Of a stretch of 64,000 nt of DNA, positions 37,553-46,696 are shown in pieces (the stretch's first letter is position 1; each line of letters begins with the position of its first letter). The DNA is from Candidatus Mycobacterium wuenschmannii (GTDB lineage: Bacteria > Actinomycetota > Actinomycetes > Mycobacteriales > Mycobacteriaceae): the NCBI RefSeq assembly GCF_030252325.1, contig NZ_CP126981.1:2728001-2792000 (forward strand), given 5' to 3'. Position numbers and translations under genes: made by a program. The notes beneath the pieces are model-generated. The model was given only the letters and a program-made list of their open reading frames with translations. It had not been told where the DNA came from and made no database searches.

Positions 37553-39079
37553 ATGCGAAAAGTGATTCCTTGGCGGCCAAGCGCCGGAGTTCCGCTCAGT
37601 AACGACACTCTCGACACCATCCCGATGCGAGCCCAGGGCATCGAGGTGCCGGCCTACGACCGTTCGACGTTGCAGCGCGGCGTGGTCCACATCGGCGCCG
37701 GCAACTTCCACCGTGCGCACCAAGCCGTCTACTTCGACGACCTGGCCGGCTCGGGCGTCTCGAACCAGTGGGGCGTGACCGGCGTCAGCCTACGGTCCCG
37801 CGACGTCAAGGACGTGCTGTCGGCCCAGGATGGTCTCTACACGGTCGTGGAACGGGGTCACGAGGGCGAGACCGCCCGCGTCGTCGGTTCGATCGGCTCG
37901 GTCCACTACGCGCCCAACGACGGCGCCGCGGTTCGCGCCGCGCTGGCCGACCCTCGCACCCGCGTCGTCAGCCTGACCATCACAGGTAACGGCTACTTCC
38001 TCGACCCGGCCACCCGCGAGTTCAACGCCGGCCATCCCGATGTGCAGGCGGATCTGGTCCAGACCGGTACCTACAACACCGCGTGGGGCTACCTCACCGA
38101 TGCGCTGGAGTTGCGCCGCCGCGCCGGTACCGCTCCGTTCACGGTGCTCTGCTGCGACAACATCCCCGACAACACGCAGGCGGCGCGCACCGCGCTGGTG
38201 TCCTTCGCCGCGCTGAAGGATCCCGACCTCGCCCGCTGGATCGACACCCATGTCGCGTTCCCATCGACCATGGTCGACCGGATCACGCCGCAGACCTCCG
38301 AAGACGAGGTCGAGTTCGTCCGGCAGACCTTCGGGATCTCCGACAAGTGGCCGGTGCTCACCGAGCCGTACAGCCAGTGGGTGATCGAGGACAACTTTTG
38401 TGCCGGTCGTCCGCCGCTGGACGAGGTCGGCGCGCAGTTCGTGTCGAACGTCAGCGACCACAAGCTGGTCAAGACCCGGATGCTCAACGGCACGCACATC
38501 GCGATGTCGACGCTGGCCACGCTGGCCGGTTACCGGCGCACCGACGAGGCCATGCGCAACGAGGCCATTTACGGCTTCGTCGAGCAGCTGATGCGCGACG
38601 AGGTGCAGCCGCTGCTGCCGGCCGTGCCCGGGATGAACACGCCCGAGTACCGGCACTCGCTGCTGTTGCGCCTTAGTAACCCGCAGATGAGCGACCAGTT
38701 GTCGCGATTGGCGCGCCGCGGTTCGGAGAAGATCGCGTCCTTCCTGCTGCCGTCGCTGCACGACTCGATCGAGCAGAACCGCCCGCACACCCTGTTGATG
38801 CTGGCGCTCGCGGGCTGGATCCGGTACCTCCAGGGCACCGACCTGAAGGGTTGCAACATCCAGGTCGACGACCCGGAGAAGGAGTTGCTGACCAAGCTCG
38901 CGAAGATGGGCGGCACCAACCCCGAGCCGGTGCTGCGCCACGAGATCTTCGCCGAACTGCGGATGGTCCCTGGATTCACCGACCGTCTACGCGAGATGAT
39001 CGTCGACATCGACGAGCACGGTGTGGTCCCGACGCTGCGCAGGGCGCTGCGGGCCGAGGCGCGGGAGCTGGTGTCCTGA
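37553..39079 (+). CDS. Mannitol/arabinitol dehydrogenase family protein (first copy)
   Basis: A 508-residue NAD-dependent polyol dehydrogenase of the mannitol 2-dehydrogenase family. The Rossmann motif is VVHIGAGNFHRAHQAVY, the family signature CDNIPDN is present, and the C-terminal domain has ITPQTSEDEVEF, KTRMLNGTHIAMS and LPSLHDSI. It likely oxidises mannitol or arabinitol to the ketose. The start is uncertain, as the ATG at 37553 has no clear ribosome site. Its stop overlaps the HAD gene (TGATG). The second copy lies two genes on, in the same operon. Confidence 0.9.
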   Translation: MRKVIPWRPSAGVPLSNDTLDTIPMRAQGIEVPAYDRSTLQRGVVHIGAGNFHRAHQAVYFDDLAGSGVSNQWGVTGVSLRSRDVKDVLSAQDGLYTVVERGHEGETARVVGSIGSVHYAPNDGAAVRAALADPRTRVVSLTITGNGYFLDPATREFNAGHPDVQADLVQTGTYNTAWGYLTDALELRRRAGTAPFTVLCCDNIPDNTQAARTALVSFAALKDPDLARWIDTHVAFPSTMVDRITPQTSEDEVEFVRQTFGISDKWPVLTEPYSQWVIEDNFCAGRPPLDEVGAQFVSNVSDHKLVKTRMLNGTHIAMSTLATLAGYRRTDEAMRNEAIYGFVEQLMRDEVQPLLPAVPGMNTPEYRHSLLLRLSNPQMSDQLSRLARRGSEKIASFLLPSLHDSIEQNRPHTLLMLALAGWIRYLQGTDLKGCNIQVDDPEKELLTKLAKMGGTNPEPVLRHEIFAELRMVPGFTDRLREMIVDIDEHGVVPTLRRALRAEARELVS

Positions 39080-39936
39080 TGAACCAGCCCCTGGAATTCG
39101 TCCGACCGTTCGACCCGGCATCGATCACGACGTTGCTGCTGGATGCCGACGACAACCTGTTCCCCTCGGAGGCGCCGGCTTTCGACGCGTCGGCCGACGT
39201 GACCACCCAGTTCCTGGCGCGCTTCGGCGTCAATTCCCCGCTGAGCGGCGACGAGTTGCGAAAGAAGGCGGTGGGCAAGAACTTCCGTAGCACCGCCACC
39301 GACCTTGCCGTGCTGAGCGGGGTTCCGTTCGAGACGTCGCTCGCCGACAAGCGCCCCGACGCGGTGGTCGCCACCGAGGCCGACCTCGCCGAAGGTCGTG
39401 CGCTCACCGCCGACGAACTCGAGCAGTGGGTGCGCAAGGAGCGCGAGCAGGTGACCGCTCATCTCGCCGTGACGCTGCGGCCGGACCCCGAGGTACTCGG
39501 CCCGCTGCAGGACCTGGCGCCGCGGTTCGCGATGGCCGCGGTCAGCTCCAGTGCCCTCGTCCGGCTGAAGGCGTCGTTCACCGCCGCGGGCTTGGACGAA
39601 CTGATCCCGGAAGCGGTGCGCTTCAGCGCGGAGGACTCGCTGGCAGTGCCCGTCAGCAAGCCCGATCCCGCGGTGTACCTGCAGGCCGGCCGGATCCTGG
39701 GCGTCGACGGCCCGCGCGGGCTGGCCGTCGAGGACTCGGTGCCCGGCGTGAGCTCGGCGGTCGCGGCCGGGTACTACGCCGTCGGTAACGTGATGTTTGT
39801 GCCTGCCGACGAAAAGCGAAGCCGCACAAAGGAGTTACTGGACGCCGGTGCGGTCGCCGTCACCGACTCGTGGCGCGCGCTCGCCGACTCGCTTATCTTG
39901 GCGGCAGTGACGACTGGAGGTTCCGCGCTCAGCTAG
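39079..39936 (+). CDS. HAD-superfamily hydrolase (sugar phosphatase-like)
   Basis: A 285-residue HAD phosphatase. Motif I reads LLLDADDNLFPSEAP (Asp nucleophile), motif II is AAVSSSAL, the Lys is in VSKPDPAVYLQAG and the acidic motif IV is AVEDSVPGV. An internal cap of about 100 residues follows motif I. It is translationally coupled to the polyol dehydrogenase by a 1-nt overlap. Context suggests dephosphorylation of a sugar or polyol phosphate. Confidence 0.88.
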   Translation: MNQPLEFVRPFDPASITTLLLDADDNLFPSEAPAFDASADVTTQFLARFGVNSPLSGDELRKKAVGKNFRSTATDLAVLSGVPFETSLADKRPDAVVATEADLAEGRALTADELEQWVRKEREQVTAHLAVTLRPDPEVLGPLQDLAPRFAMAAVSSSALVRLKASFTAAGLDELIPEAVRFSAEDSLAVPVSKPDPAVYLQAGRILGVDGPRGLAVEDSVPGVSSAVAAGYYAVGNVMFVPADEKRSRTKELLDAGAVAVTDSWRALADSLILAAVTTGGSALS

Positions 39937-39964
39937 GCACCGCCATCCCGGAAGGAGTCTTGTC

Positions 39965-41374
39965 GTGCCTAACGCAATACCCCTGAACAATTCGGCCCTG
40001 GCAGATCTGCCGATCGACGCACCGAAGTACGACCGTGGCAGCGTCAGCGTCGGCATCGCACACATTGGCACCGGCCACTTTCACCGCGCGCACCAGGCCG
40101 CCTACATCAACCTGTTGCTGCAGCAGGGCCTCGCGCACGAGTGGGGCATCTGCGGTATCGGCGTGATGCCGGGTGACTGGACCATGCGCGAAGTCATGGA
40201 CGGCCAGGACGGCCTCTACACGCTGATACTGGAGCATCCCGGTGGTACCCGCAGCGCTCAGGTGATCGGTTCGATCATCGACTACCGCTTCGCCCCGGAC
40301 GATCCGGAATCGGCTCTCGAGGTGCTCGCCGCGCCGACGACCAAGATCATCTCGCTGACCATCACCGAGGGCGGATACCTCGATCCGGACGGGCCGGCGT
40401 TCACGCTGATCACTCAGGCGCTGGACCGCCGTCGCAGCAGGGGCATCCCCGCACCGACGATCGTCTCGTGCGACAACATCGAGAACAACGGCGAGGTCGC
40501 CAAGCGGACCGTGCTGGCCAGTGCCGAACGCGTCGACCCCGAACTGGCCGAGTGGGTGGGCGAGCACGCCCGATTCCCCAACTCCATGGTCGACCGCATC
40601 ACTCCCGCAACGACTTTGGAGATGGCCGCGGAAGTGCGCCGCGATTTCGGCGTCGACGACAGATGGCCGGTGGTGGCCGAGCCGTTCAGCGCGTGGGTCA
40701 TCGAGGACGACTTCGCCGACGGGCGGCCGCCGCTGGAGAAGGCGGGTGTGCTGGTCGTCGACGACGTCCGGCCCTACGAGTTGATGAAGCTGCGGATGCT
40801 GAACGCGGGCCACCAGTGCCTGTGCTACTTCGCGCATCTGTGCGGGTTCGAGTTCGTGCACGATGCGGCGCAGGACCCGGTGTTCGCCAAGTTCCTGCTG
40901 TCCTACCTCGAGGACGAGGCCATCCCGACCCTGCCGCCGGTGCCCGGGATCGACCTGCACGAGTTCGCCCGCACACTGGTCGAGCGATTCGCCAATCCGG
41001 CTGTGCGCGACACAGTTTCGCGAATCTGCGCCTATTCGTCGGACCGCATTCCCAAGTTCTTGTTTCCGGTCATCTGCGACAATCTGGCCAACGACGGCCC
41101 GGTGGCGATGGCGTCGGCCGCGGTGGCCAGTTGGGCCCGCTACGCCGAGGGTGTCGACGAGTGGGGCGAGCCCTACGAGGTGCTCGACCGGCTGGCCGAT
41201 GCGCTGATCCCGATAGCCCGCTCGCAGCACGAGAACCCGAACGCCTTCATCGAGATCACCGCGGTGTTCAACGACCTCGCCCACCAGCACCGGTTCGTCG
41301 AGGCCTACCGGTGGGCGCTGGATTCGTTGCACAGCAAGGGCGCTCGCGCGACACTGGAGGCATTGGTGCAATGA
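39965..41374 (+). CDS. Mannitol/arabinitol dehydrogenase family protein (second copy)
   Basis: A 469-residue paralog of the first operon gene, sharing AHIGTGHFHRAHQAAY, CDNIENN, DRITPATT, WVIEDDF and KLRMLNAGHQCL. The sequences are diverged, so the two probably act on different polyols. The GTG at 39965 is preceded by a good ribosome site (GGAAGGAG). The stop overlaps the kinase start (ATGA). Confidence 0.9.
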   Translation: MPNAIPLNNSALADLPIDAPKYDRGSVSVGIAHIGTGHFHRAHQAAYINLLLQQGLAHEWGICGIGVMPGDWTMREVMDGQDGLYTLILEHPGGTRSAQVIGSIIDYRFAPDDPESALEVLAAPTTKIISLTITEGGYLDPDGPAFTLITQALDRRRSRGIPAPTIVSCDNIENNGEVAKRTVLASAERVDPELAEWVGEHARFPNSMVDRITPATTLEMAAEVRRDFGVDDRWPVVAEPFSAWVIEDDFADGRPPLEKAGVLVVDDVRPYELMKLRMLNAGHQCLCYFAHLCGFEFVHDAAQDPVFAKFLLSYLEDEAIPTLPPVPGIDLHEFARTLVERFANPAVRDTVSRICAYSSDRIPKFLFPVICDNLANDGPVAMASAAVASWARYAEGVDEWGEPYEVLDRLADALIPIARSQHENPNAFIEITAVFNDLAHQHRFVEAYRWALDSLHSKGARATLEALVQ

Positions 41375-42297
41375 GCCGCGGTCTGGTGATCGGCGAAGCA
41401 CTCATCGACATCGTCCAGGACGGCCACCAGGTCATCGGGGAACATGTCGGCGGGAGTCCACTCAACGTCGCGGTCGGACTGGCCCGGCTGGGGCGCGACG
41501 TCGACTTCCTCACCCACATCGGCGACGACGCATACGGCCGCCGCATCGCCGACTACGTCTCCGCGTCCGGGGCGCACCTGGTGCCGGGTAGCGACAGCGC
41601 CGAGCGAACGACCACCGCGCGGGCGACGGTGGCCCAAGATGGTTCGGCCACTTACCAATTCGACTTGGACTGGCAGCTGTCCGGCACGCCGCCGGTGCCG
41701 CCGCCGCTGTTTGTGCACACCGGATCGATTGCTGCGGTGCACGATCCGGGCGCGCTGGCCGTCGCCGCGCTGATCGACGCCTACCGGGTGTCGGGCACCG
41801 TCAGCTTCGACCCGAACGTACGGCCCTCGCTGATCGCGGATCGGGAGTTGGCCCGCACCAGGATCGAGCACCTGGTCGAGCGCAGCGACATCGTGAAGGT
41901 CAGCGACGAGGATCTGCGCTGGCTAGACCCCAACCGCAAGCCCGAGGACATCGCGCAGACCTGGCAGTCGCTGGGTCCGGCGATCGTCGCGGTGACGATG
42001 GCCGATCAGGGCGCCGAGGCGGTCTGTGCCGCCGGCGTGGTGCGGGTGCCGGCGCGGACGGCGCGGGTGGTCGACACCGTCGGCGCGGGTGACTCCTTCA
42101 TGGTCGGCCTGCTGGACGCGCTGTGGGAGCGCGACCTGCTCGGGGCCGACCGGCGTGCCGCACTGGCCGCGCTCGACCTGGAGACGCTGACCGCCGCCTT
42201 GGAGGCGGGCAGCGCCGTCGCGGCGGTGACGGTCGGCCGGGCGGGCGCTGACCTGCCGGATCGCGAGGCACTGAGCGCCGCGGCGCAGCAGCGATAG
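41371..42297 (+). CDS. PfkB-family carbohydrate kinase (fructokinase-like)
   Basis: A 308-residue ribokinase-fold kinase. The N-terminal signature is GEALIDIV and HVGGSPLNVAVGLARLG; the C-terminal signature DTVGAGDSFMVGLL has the catalytic Asp. It would phosphorylate the ketose (fructose or xylulose) made by the dehydrogenases, completing a polyol catabolic operon of four genes. No transporter is in the operon. Confidence 0.9.
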   Translation: MSRGLVIGEALIDIVQDGHQVIGEHVGGSPLNVAVGLARLGRDVDFLTHIGDDAYGRRIADYVSASGAHLVPGSDSAERTTTARATVAQDGSATYQFDLDWQLSGTPPVPPPLFVHTGSIAAVHDPGALAVAALIDAYRVSGTVSFDPNVRPSLIADRELARTRIEHLVERSDIVKVSDEDLRWLDPNRKPEDIAQTWQSLGPAIVAVTMADQGAEAVCAAGVVRVPARTARVVDTVGAGDSFMVGLLDALWERDLLGADRRAALAALDLETLTAALEAGSAVAAVTVGRAGADLPDREALSAAAQQR

Positions 42298-42334
42298 ACG
42301 CGTATCCGCCCAGTTGTGTGGGCATACTGGCAGC

Positions 42335-43252
42335 ATGCGTTCGATCTGGAAGGGCTCGATCTCCTTCGGGCTGGTCAATGTGCCGGTGAAGGTCTACAGC
42401 GCGACCGAGGACCACGACATCAAGTTCCACCAGGTGCACGCCAAGGACAACGGCCGCATCCGGTACAAGCGGGTCTGCGAGGTCGACGGCGAAGTCGTCG
42501 AGTATCGCGACATCGCCCGGGCCTACGAGTCCGACGACGGTCAGACGGTGATCATCACCGACGACGACATCGCCACGCTGCCCGAGGAGCGCAGCCGCGA
42601 GATCGAGGTGCTGGAGTTCGTGCCTGCCAGCGACCTCGACCCGATGATGTACGACAAAAGTTACTTCCTCGAACCCGACGGCAAGTCGACGAAATCCTAT
42701 GTACTGCTGGCGAAGACGCTCGCCGAGACGGACCGGGTGGCGATCGTGCACTTCGCGCTGCGCAACAAGACCCGGCTGGCTGCGTTGCGGGTCAAGGACT
42801 TCAGCAAGCGCGACGTGATGGTTATCCACACCCTGCTGTGGCCCGACGAGATCCGCGACCCGGACTTTCCGGTGCTCGACAAGAAGGTCGAGGTCAAGCC
42901 AACCGAGCTCAAGATGGCCGGCCAAGTGGTCGAGTCGATGGCCGACGAGTTCAACCCCGACCGCTATCACGACGACTACCAGGAACAGCTGCAGGAGTTG
43001 GTGACCGCCAAACTCGAAGGCGGAGAGGCCTTTACCACCGAGGAGCAGCCGAAGGAGCTCGACGAGACCGAGGATGTCTCCGATCTGCTAGCCAAGCTCG
43101 AGGCCAGCGTCAAGGCGCGCTCGGAAAAGGCGCCGGCCAAGAAGTCGCCAGCAAAGAAGGCGGCCGCCAAAAAAGCTCCCGCCAAAAAAGCCGCGGCGAA
43201 GAAGGCCCCAGCCAAAAAAGCGGCCGCCAAGAAGGCCGGCTCCAAGAGCTAG
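42335..43252 (+). CDS. ku: NHEJ end-binding protein Ku
   Basis: A 305-residue bacterial Ku homodimer subunit that threads onto DNA ends and recruits LigD. The core domain starts MRSIWKGSISFGLVNVPVKVY and includes the bridge region. The C terminus from about 255 is a Lys/Ala tail of KKAAAKKAPAKKA type, as in extended mycobacterial Ku, which contributes to DNA binding. A CATACT -10 box (42323-42328) places the start site at the ATG at 42335 (leaderless). Confidence 0.97.
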   Translation: MRSIWKGSISFGLVNVPVKVYSATEDHDIKFHQVHAKDNGRIRYKRVCEVDGEVVEYRDIARAYESDDGQTVIITDDDIATLPEERSREIEVLEFVPASDLDPMMYDKSYFLEPDGKSTKSYVLLAKTLAETDRVAIVHFALRNKTRLAALRVKDFSKRDVMVIHTLLWPDEIRDPDFPVLDKKVEVKPTELKMAGQVVESMADEFNPDRYHDDYQEQLQELVTAKLEGGEAFTTEEQPKELDETEDVSDLLAKLEASVKARSEKAPAKKSPAKKAAAKKAPAKKAAAKKAPAKKAAAKKAGSKS

Positions 43253-43345
43253 ATTTCTTCATTTCCACAGCGTGCGCCCGTAATACGACGGTATCGTCCG
43301 GACTAGTGCGGCCGGATGCAGGCCGCGTTCACAGAAGAGTTCGAC

Positions 43346-43594
43346 ATGGCTCGTATCCACAAATCAACAGCGGGGCTCGCAATCACCGCAGCCGCCGCGA
43401 TGTACGGACTTCTCGGCGCGGCCGCCGCGCACGCCGATCCACCCATCTGCGGCACCCAGGGCACACCACCCTGCGCCGGCGGCAGTCCGTTGACGCCGGA
43501 GCAGCAGTGCGCATACACCGCCTGGCGCACGATGATGCCCTGCAACTGGCAGGGCCAGCAGGTGCCACAGGGCACTCCGGGCAGCTGGGGCTGA
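43346..43594 (+). CDS. Small Cys-containing secreted protein
   Basis: An 82-residue protein. The signal peptide (ARIHKSTAGLAITAAAAMYGLLGAA) is likely cleaved after AHA. The mature protein has four Cys in ICGTQGTPPCAGG, QQCAYTAW and MPCNWQ. I start at the ATG at 43346; the in-frame ATG at 43316 would put a charged stretch before the signal. AGAAGAG upstream is a plausible ribosome site. Function unknown. Confidence 0.75.
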   Translation: MARIHKSTAGLAITAAAAMYGLLGAAAAHADPPICGTQGTPPCAGGSPLTPEQQCAYTAWRTMMPCNWQGQQVPQGTPGSWG

Positions 43595-43646
43595 GCCGGT
43601 TCGGCCGAGACGGGCGAAGTGCGTCGATCTCGTCTAGCGTTGTTGC

Positions 43647-43970
43647 ATGAAGGTTCGATGTACCGGCTGGGCGGCGCTGCTGGCCATCGCCACTGTGGTC
43701 TGCGCCGCCCCCGCTTCCGCCGACGCCACCGATGACGCGGTGATCAATGCCCTCGCCAAGCGCAACATTCCCGTCAACGACGACAATCGCGACGTGCTAC
43801 TCGCCGAGGCTCACATGGTGTGCGACGGTTTCGACAAGCACTACACGACAAGCGCTTTGGCGATGAAGATCGTCGGGGACACCGACCTCAACGTCAGCCA
43901 GGCCAGCTTCCTGGTCGGGCTCGCGGTGTCGGCCTACTGCCCCGAGTACAAGGGTCGGCCCGACTCCTGA
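43647..43970 (+). CDS. DUF732 secreted protein
   Basis: A 107-residue protein with a signal peptide cleaved near ASA/DAT, then a DUF732 domain with Cys in HMVCDGF and SAYCPEY. It is leaderless: TAGCGT (43635-43640) is followed after 6 nt by the ATG. Although the -10 box equals that of the operator regulon, no palindrome is found at the expected 24-25 nt upstream. Confidence 0.85.
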   Translation: MKVRCTGWAALLAIATVVCAAPASADATDDAVINALAKRNIPVNDDNRDVLLAEAHMVCDGFDKHYTTSALAMKIVGDTDLNVSQASFLVGLAVSAYCPEYKGRPDS

Positions 43971-43975
43971 CGCGA

Positions 43976-45388
43976 TTAGAAGGGCGGGTCGTCGGCGGAC
44001 GAATAGGTGTAGCCCAAGGCGCGCCCCCGGGCCATCCGGGCGTCGTGATTGTGCCTGCGCTCAGCGGCGATTCGCTGCGCGCGATGCTGCGAACGAGTCC
44101 GGCTCCGGGTCGGCATCATCGCGGTGCGGTCGCCACAACGGAGGTCGTAGGCCGGCGGCACCTGGGGCACGTCACCCGTCGACACCGCAAGCGCGGGAAA
44201 CAGCAGCGCGCTACCCGGACTGGTCACGTACACCCGCCCCGACGGCAGCGTCCAGATCACCGTGCCGTCGGCCAGCTGCCGGTCTTGCCAGCCCCAGAAA
44301 GTCTTGAGTAGATGGTGTTTTCGGCACAATGCCTTGAGGTTCGACGGATGTGTCGCGCCGCCGTCGGCGAAGGGCTTCGTGTGGTCGATGTCGCACCGCA
44401 CCGCCGGCACATCGCAGCCGGGCGCGCGACAGGTCAGGTCGCGGCAACGGACGAACTCGGCAAGCTTCGCCGACGGCGTGTAGCGCGGCTCGGCCTCGGA
44501 CGGAAATGCCAATGGCCGCAACGTCGCCGTCTTCGCCAGCTCGGCAACCACCTGCGGCGGGATCAACTCGTCCACCCCGGCCATGTATCCGGGCGCCCCG
44601 CCGCTGCCGTCGACAGCGGACTGATCGGCGACCACGTGAATGATCACGTTGCGATCGCGCAGCCGGCCGCGCGCACCGACGCATGCCGAACCCTCGCAGG
44701 TGCATGCCATCCGGTCGACACCCGCGACCAACGCGGTCAGCGCGTCGGCCCGCCGCTGCGCCTTGGTGCGAGGATCGGCTTCACACACCGAGCTCGCAAG
44801 TTCGTTTAGTCGTCGATCGAAAGCCTTGGCCGCACTGGCGAATACGTTGCCGTAGATCTCGGAAACGCCCGACATCGACCGCGACACATTCAGGTAGCGG
44901 TCCTTGATCTCCTTGTTGGCCCGGCGAATGGCGTCGCGATCGACCCGTGCCACGATGGCGTCGACCCGCATCGCGAGCCTGCCGCGGGCCGACGACGGCC
45001 AGCGGGGTGCGCGCAAGGCCACCTGTTCGTCGACGGTGGCCAGGGCCGCCTCGTCAGTGATCAGCGCGGTGCGCAACGCGATGACCGAGAATGCGACGTA
45101 GTTGATGTCGCCAGCGGCCAGACACTCCCCGACTTTAGGTAGGCGCTCGCGCATGATCTCCGCATCGCTCATGTACCTCGACGCCTGAGCACGGCTGATC
45201 CGAAGGGCCGCAGCCAATTCCGCCGAGACCTCGTCCCACACATCGGCGACCCAATCCGCGCGGTCCCCGTGCTGACGGAAGCGCAGTTCCATCAGATCGG
45301 CGACCGCGTTCAGCCGCCGGGCGGTGGCTTGCGACTCCGCGCGCGCCGCCTCGCAGATCGGGTCGATCGGCGACGTCGATTCGAACAT
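43976..45388 (-). CDS. DUF222 / 13E12-repeat HNH endonuclease family protein
   Basis: A 470-residue protein of the mycobacterial 13E12 (REP13E12) family. The N-terminal DUF222 helical region is followed by an HNH motif near residues 310-360 (CRAPGCDVPAVRCDIDHTKPF, LCRKHHLLKT). Members are numerous in mycobacteria and are sometimes associated with mobile or repeated loci. The nuclease role is unproved. The C terminus is basic. Confidence 0.9.
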   Translation of the reverse strand: MFESTSPIDPICEAARAESQATARRLNAVADLMELRFRQHGDRADWVADVWDEVSAELAAALRISRAQASRYMSDAEIMRERLPKVGECLAAGDINYVAFSVIALRTALITDEAALATVDEQVALRAPRWPSSARGRLAMRVDAIVARVDRDAIRRANKEIKDRYLNVSRSMSGVSEIYGNVFASAAKAFDRRLNELASSVCEADPRTKAQRRADALTALVAGVDRMACTCEGSACVGARGRLRDRNVIIHVVADQSAVDGSGGAPGYMAGVDELIPPQVVAELAKTATLRPLAFPSEAEPRYTPSAKLAEFVRCRDLTCRAPGCDVPAVRCDIDHTKPFADGGATHPSNLKALCRKHHLLKTFWGWQDRQLADGTVIWTLPSGRVYVTSPGSALLFPALAVSTGDVPQVPPAYDLRCGDRTAMMPTRSRTRSQHRAQRIAAERRHNHDARMARGRALGYTYSSADDPPF

Positions 45389-45419
45389 ACATTCGATTAT
45401 ACGGACGTGGCCGACAACT

Positions 45420-45794
45420 TCACGCCCGCGGACAGAACATGCCGAGGATCTGCTGGCAGTTGCTCCGATCGATCACGAACGGTCCCGGGTTGTACGGCAC
45501 CGGCTCAGGCGGTACCTCCCCCTCGAAGATGTTCTGGGCGACATTGCCTTGGCCGTGGTCGACGTACCAGTAGGTGTGGCAGACGTTGACGTCCCAGCGG
45601 ACCGGGTTCACCCGAAGGTTGCCGGTCTGCACTGGGGGATCTCCGGGGCACCAGCGGCACGGCCCTGCCGGATGGTCGTTCGGACAGCCAGGCCAGGCGT
45701 CCGCTTCGGCAGTTCCGGCGGTCGCGACCATCCCTACCGCCACGACCGCCGACAGCAGTCCGGCGCCCACGATGTTCTTCAGCGAAGTGTTCAT
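45420..45794 (-). CDS. Small secreted Cys-rich protein
   Basis: A 124-residue protein. The signal peptide (LKNIVGAGLLSAVVAVGMVATAG) is cleaved near AEA/DAW. The mature part has six Cys (GCPNDHPAGPCRWCPG, VNVCHTYW, NCQQILGMFCPRA) and many Pro/Trp, suggesting a compact disulphide-bonded extracellular protein. The function is unknown. It is separated from the downstream HNH gene by 31 nt on the same strand. Confidence 0.8.
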   Translation of the reverse strand: MNTSLKNIVGAGLLSAVVAVGMVATAGTAEADAWPGCPNDHPAGPCRWCPGDPPVQTGNLRVNPVRWDVNVCHTYWYVDHGQGNVAQNIFEGEVPPEPVPYNPGPFVIDRSNCQQILGMFCPRA

Positions 45795-45902
45795 GACCGA
45801 AAAAGTAGGTGCGGCCGCTTGTCAGATTCTTAACGACGACAAACTAGAACGTGTTTCAGAAATAGGGTTCCCCGGCCGCCGGCACCTTGTTACGGTGGCG
45901 CC

Positions 45903-46694
45903 GTGATCCTCGACAAATTCAGACTCGACGACCAGGTCGCCGTCGTCACCGGCGGCGGACGCGGTCTAGGCGCGGCCATCGCGCTGGCGTTCGCCGACGT
46001 CGGCGCGGACGTCGTCATCGCCTCCCGCACCCAATCCGAACTAGAGTCCGTCGCCGAAAAGGTCGAAGCGGCCGGCCGCCGGGCCCACATCGTCACCGCG
46101 GACCTGGCCCAGCCAGAGGTCACCGCCGAGTTGGCGCATAAGGCCGTCGAGGCCTTCGGCCGGCTGGACATCGTCGTCAACAATGTCGGCGGCACGATGC
46201 CCAACGGTCTGCTGACCACGTCGACCAAGGACCTCAAGGCCGCCTTCACGTTCAACGTCGCGACCGCTCACGCGCTGACCACCGCGGCGGTTCCGCTGAT
46301 GCTCGAGCACTCCGGCGGCGGCAGCGTCATCAACATCACCTCGACAATGGGACGGGTCGCCGGCCGCGGTTTCGCCGCCTACGGCACCGCCAAAGCGGCC
46401 CTCGCGCACTACACCCGCCTGGCCGCGCTCGACCTGTGCCCGCGGGTTCGGGTCAACGCGATCGCACCCGGATCGATCGCCACTTCCGCGCTGGATGTGG
46501 TGGCCTCCAACGACCAACTCCGCGAGCCGATGGAGCAGGCGACCCCGCTCAGACGGTTGGGGCAGCCCGACGAAATCGCCGCCGCCGCGGTCTATTTGGC
46601 CTCTCCTGCGGGCGCCTACCTGACCGGCAAGGTGATCGAAGTCGATGGCGGCATCACCTTCCCGAACCTCGACCTCCCGATCCCGGACCTGTGA
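45903..46694 (+). CDS. SDR family oxidoreductase, first gene of a two-gene operon
   Basis: A 263-residue classical [12 protein letters not shown] (cofactor), NNVGG, NITSTMG, YGTAK (catalytic Tyr/Lys) and a C-terminal GKVIEVDGG. The GTG start is leaderless (TACGGT at 45891-45896, 6 nt before GTG). It ends 2-3 nt before the DapB-like gene, so the two are co-translated. The substrate is unknown; steroid or lipid-derived alcohols are typical of mycobacterial homologs. Confidence 0.9.
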   Translation: MILDKFRLDDQVAVVTGGGRGLGAAIALAFADVGADVVIASRTQSELESVAEKVEAAGRRAHIVTADLAQPEVTAELAHKAVEAFGRLDIVVNNVGGTMPNGLLTTSTKDLKAAFTFNVATAHALTTAAVPLMLEHSGGGSVINITSTMGRVAGRGFAAYGTAKAALAHYTRLAALDLCPRVRVNAIAPGSIATSALDVVASNDQLREPMEQATPLRRLGQPDEIAAAAVYLASPAGAYLTGKVIEVDGGITFPNLDLPIPDL

Positions 46695-46696
46695 CC

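Noticed and set aside
43599..43646. Possible eighth operator before the DUF732 gene at 43647
   Set aside because: The -10 box TAGCGT matches, but no AGGG...CCCT palindrome occurs 24-25 nt upstream.
45858..45876. AATAGGGTTCCCCGG before the SDR gene as an operator copy
   Set aside because: The half-sites are spaced wrongly, the GATAC flank is missing and the distance to the -10 box does not fit.
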